DNA of 64,000 bases from contig JAHBVJ010000004.1 of the NCBI GenBank assembly GCA_019637615.1, positions 62,001-126,000 of the forward strand. Direction: 5' to 3'. Shown piece by piece: positions 61,812 to 64,000 of the stretch (position 1 is the stretch's first letter; every line of letters starts with the position of its first letter). Source of the DNA: Anaerolineae bacterium (lineage in GTDB: Bacteria; Chloroflexota; Anaerolineae; Aggregatilineales; UBA2796). The notes under the pieces were generated by a model that saw only the letters and a program-made list of their open reading frames with translations, was not told where the DNA came from and made no database searches. The position numbers and the translations under genes were made by a program.

Positions 61812-62652
61812 GTCGATGGGCAAAGGTCGTGCAGCGCCGCGTCCAAAAATTCTCGTACATTTAGGGTTGATCATCGCGTGCTTGATCGTCGGGTTCCCGA
61901 TGCTGTTCACGATCATCAAGTCGTCGCAGAGCGTCGGGCAAATCTTCGCGTATCCGCCGAGTTTCGCACCGGGTGATCAGATCATCCCGAATTACACTGC
62001 GGCGTGGACAACCAGCCGTCTAGCGCAATTGATGGGCAATACGCTGTGGGTGGCAGTAGCCGTCATGTTTGGCAAAACGCTGTTTTCGCTGATGGCGGGC
62101 ATGGCGTTTGTGTATTTCCGATTCCCACTCAAGGGGCCACTATTCGTGTTCGTGCTGCTGACCCTGATGATGCCTACCGACATTCTGATCGTAGCGCTGT
62201 TCCGGTTGATGTTCAGTCTGGGTTGGTCAAACACGATTCAGGCGTTGATCGTGCCGTTCTTAGCGAGCGCGACGGGCACATTCCTGTTCCGCCAGCACTT
62301 CCTGAATATCCCCTCTGAATTGGCGGACGCTGCGCAGATCGACGGCGCAGGGCCGATCCGGTTCCTGTTCGCGGTACTCGTCCCGATCTCGTGGAACGTC
62401 ATCGGCGCGTTAGCCATGATCCAATTTATCTACGTGTGGAACCAATACTTGTGGCCTTTGCTGATCATCAACGACAACCGTCGGCAGTTGGTACAGGTGG
62501 CGCTGAAAGGCATCGTCGTGAGCGCGTCCGACCTCGGTAACTGGGGTGTGGCGCTGGCGGCGGCGGTGATCGCATCGCTGCCTCCGTTGATCATTTTCTT
62601 GCTGTTGCAGGAAAGCTTTTTACGTGGCTTCGCATTCACGCGGGACAAGTAA
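61801..62652 (+). CDS. ugpE: ABC transporter permease, UgpE-like
   Basis: 283 residues, six transmembrane helices. GLIIACLIVGFPMLFTIIKSSQSVGQIFAYPPSFAPGD is the usual start of UgpE/MalG proteins. The EAA loop is FLNIPSELADAAQIDGAGPIRFLFAVLVP (about 170-198). MMPTDILIVALFRLM is the conserved third-helix region. ATG 61801 overlaps ugpA by 11 bases and has AGGGTGG upstream. It ends the operon; no ATPase follows. Confidence 0.9.
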   Translation: MALESMGKGRAAPRPKILVHLGLIIACLIVGFPMLFTIIKSSQSVGQIFAYPPSFAPGDQIIPNYTAAWTTSRLAQLMGNTLWVAVAVMFGKTLFSLMAGMAFVYFRFPLKGPLFVFVLLTLMMPTDILIVALFRLMFSLGWSNTIQALIVPFLASATGTFLFRQHFLNIPSELADAAQIDGAGPIRFLFAVLVPISWNVIGALAMIQFIYVWNQYLWPLLIINDNRRQLVQVALKGIVVSASDLGNWGVALAAAVIASLPPLIIFLLLQESFLRGFAFTRDK

Positions 62653-62821
62653 GCGGATTAAGAAATTATAGGCGTGACAAATAATACATTTGTTCTTGAG
62701 AAGCAAGCTGTATTCTAGTCAGGTGCGTCGTGTTGGACGAAAAGTGGCGCTGACTGGCAGTGGCTACTAACAAACGTGCGTGGGTATGGTGTGTGATCCG
62801 CACTGCGTTCGCTGCCAGCCG

Positions 62822-63115
62822 TTATGCGTCTTCAGCGCCAGCCGTATGCAGCGGAGCGATGTCCGGCTTGAGCAGCGGAATATCCGCCACGAGCCAGTTA
62901 TCGCGTTGGCGCTGCTCAAAGTTGATCTCAACTTTATCGCGCATGACGTTGACATATTTGCAGATGACATCGATGATTTCATCTTTCATCTGCTGCATCT
63001 TTTCTGGGGTAAGCTCACTGCGGTCGGTGACAAGCACAAGCTGCAAACGCTCTTTAGCGATGCTGCCGCTGCCGGGCTGCCGACGTCTGAGTAAACGCTC
63101 GAAAAATTGGTGCAT
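62822..63115 (-). CDS. minE: Cell division topological specificity factor MinE
   Basis: 97 residues. N-terminal HQFFERLLRRR helix binds membrane and MinD, then AKERLQLVLVTDRSELTPEKMQQMKDEIIDVICKYV (beta-alpha topology of the dimer domain) and KVEINFEQRQRDNWLVADIPL. It drives MinD oscillation so the ring forms at midcell. GAGGTG precedes the ATG. Spacing to minD is 40 bases. Confidence 0.94.
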   Translation of the reverse strand: MHQFFERLLRRRQPGSGSIAKERLQLVLVTDRSELTPEKMQQMKDEIIDVICKYVNVMRDKVEINFEQRQRDNWLVADIPLLKPDIAPLHTAGAEDA

Positions 63116-63155
63116 ACTTCACCTCACGATTATGACTACGCGGGCTGAAAGATAA

Positions 63156-63941
63156 TTAACCACCGAATAATCGCACAATACGCTGCAAAATGCTGGTGCC
63201 GCCGTCCAAGTTCATGAACGGCACTTCTTCACCGAGAAGGCGTCGCGCAATGTTGCGGAAAGCCGTCCCTGCTTTGGAATTTGGGTCAGGCGTACCTTTG
63301 TTGCCAGCAATCAGTACGCTTTCATCATCCGGCACAATGCCGAGCAATTTGATCGATAGGATGTCTACCACGTCATCGGCGGAGAGCATCTCGCCACGGC
63401 GCACCATTTCCGGCTTGACGCGGTTGATGATCAGGCGCATAGGCAGCTTGCGGTTATTGGCTTCCAACAAGCCGATGATGCGGTCGGCGTCACGCACGGC
63501 GGAGACTTCGGGATTGGTGACGATGACGACCTCATCGGCAGGCGCGACAGCGTTCTGAAACCCGCGCTCGATGCCTGCCGGACTATCGATCATGATGAAG
63601 TCAAATTCGTCGCGCAGTTCTTTGACAATGTTCACCATTTGCGACGGACTGACGGCAGATTTGTCGCGGGTTTGCGCAGCGGGAATCAAATGAAGCGTGG
63701 GCATGAGTTTATGCTGGATCATGGCCTGCCGAATTTTGGCACGACCTTCCACCACATCGACAATATCGTAGCGGATGCGGTTTTCTACGCCCATGATCAG
63801 ATCAAGGTTGCGCAACCCGATGTCGGCATCAATACAGACCACTTTCTTCTCTAGCTGCGCCAAGGCCGCCGAGAGATTGGCGGTGGTGGTGGTCTTGCCG
63901 ACGCCACCTTTGCCGGAGGTGATGGTTACAACTCTAGCCAC
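63156..63941 (-). CDS. minD: Septum site-determining ATPase MinD
   Basis: 261 residues. Deviant Walker A at the N-terminus: SGKGGVGKTTTT with signature Lys11 and Lys16. CIDADIGLRNLDLIMGVENR, IMIDSPAGIERGFQNAV and a C-terminal amphipathic membrane-targeting helix SILQRIVRLFGG are all present. It recruits MinC and is recycled by MinE. GTG start; minC stops seven bases upstream. Confidence 0.96.
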   Translation of the reverse strand: MARVVTITSGKGGVGKTTTTANLSAALAQLEKKVVCIDADIGLRNLDLIMGVENRIRYDIVDVVEGRAKIRQAMIQHKLMPTLHLIPAAQTRDKSAVSPSQMVNIVKELRDEFDFIMIDSPAGIERGFQNAVAPADEVVIVTNPEVSAVRDADRIIGLLEANNRKLPMRLIINRVKPEMVRRGEMLSADDVVDILSIKLLGIVPDDESVLIAGNKGTPDPNSKAGTAFRNIARRLLGEEVPFMNLDGGTSILQRIVRLFGG

Positions 63942-63947
63942 TATATG

Positions 63948-64000
63948 CTAACCCTTCCATGCTTCAGCCACGATACGCCCCTGCTGCACAGAGGCCATTT
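63948..64000 (-). CDS. minC: Septum site-determining protein MinC, C-terminal end
   Basis: Only about 17 codons are in the window, ending ASVQQGRIVAEAWKG and a TAG. The short strand resembles the last beta strand of the MinC beta-helix, and its place just before minD fits the minCDE order. The gene starts beyond the right edge. Confidence 0.7.
   Translation of the reverse strand, partial: MASVQQGRIVAEAWKG

Overview
The window reads as an ordinary chromosomal segment of moderate GC content from a free-living bacterium, most likely a member of the Chloroflexota (Anaerolineae or a relative). That placement is an inference. It rests on secreted proteins with Thr/Pro-rich linkers (16910-18415), a mix of polysaccharide enzymes (GH5, GH13, GH38), Ugp-type and peptide-type ABC binding proteins, VapBC, and many two-component proteins together with a MinCDE system. 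I found no rRNA, tRNA, CRISPR array or intact prophage. Genes are short operons on both strands, with hairpins between many convergent pairs.

Layout. 0-2.2 kb: the end of a GH5 glycosidase, an acyl-CoA dehydrogenase and a lone receiver protein. 2.4-6.5 kb: an argininosuccinate-lyase homologue that has lost its catalytic signature, followed 24 nt later by PEP carboxylase. 6.5-11.5 kb: a phosphotransferase, membrane proteins, a ribonuclease HI with a second degenerate RNase H domain, and a TetR regulator with a textbook promoter and operator. 11.8-15.3 kb: an orphan peptide-type binding protein, a field of TGATC-containing inverted repeats, and an ECF sigma-factor gene wrecked by a frameshift and an IS630-type remnant. 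15.6-22.5 kb: a zinc alcohol dehydrogenase, a DUF3048 protein, an EamA transporter, PRPP synthetase, a membrane protein and a VanY peptidase. 22.5-30.7 kb: an unusual GCS2-like ligase, a deiodinase-like nitroreductase coupled to a tandem GNAT, a DedA protein with a metal-binding tail, then an xpt / DUF1028 / HAD operon and an AlaX editing protein. 30.7-43.9 kb: EamA transporters, an AlkA-type glycosylase, amylosucrase, VapBC, a fasciclin protein, a sugar transferase, RdgB coupled to a GH38 alpha-mannosidase.

44.4-50.3 kb is a signalling island: an M23/SH3 protein, a TIR-domain protein, a membrane histidine kinase and two output-less response regulators. 50.4-57.6 kb: MoeA, a CPBP-like protein without its catalytic motif, GlgB and a REC-GAF-PAS kinase. 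57.6-62.7 kb: a long AT-rich regulatory spacer, a HAD-IIA phosphatase and a UgpBAE-like transporter, plausibly one glycerol-phosphate module. 62.8-64 kb: the minC-minD-minE operon, with only the end of minC present.

No single striking new system stands out. The items most worth a second look are the pseudo-argininosuccinate lyase next to a PEP carboxylase with a changed aspartate-site residue, the TIR/two-component island, the tandem RNase H, the GCS2-like ligase, and a dispersed family of TGATC dyads that includes a 12-mer shared between 44.3 and 55.2 kb.
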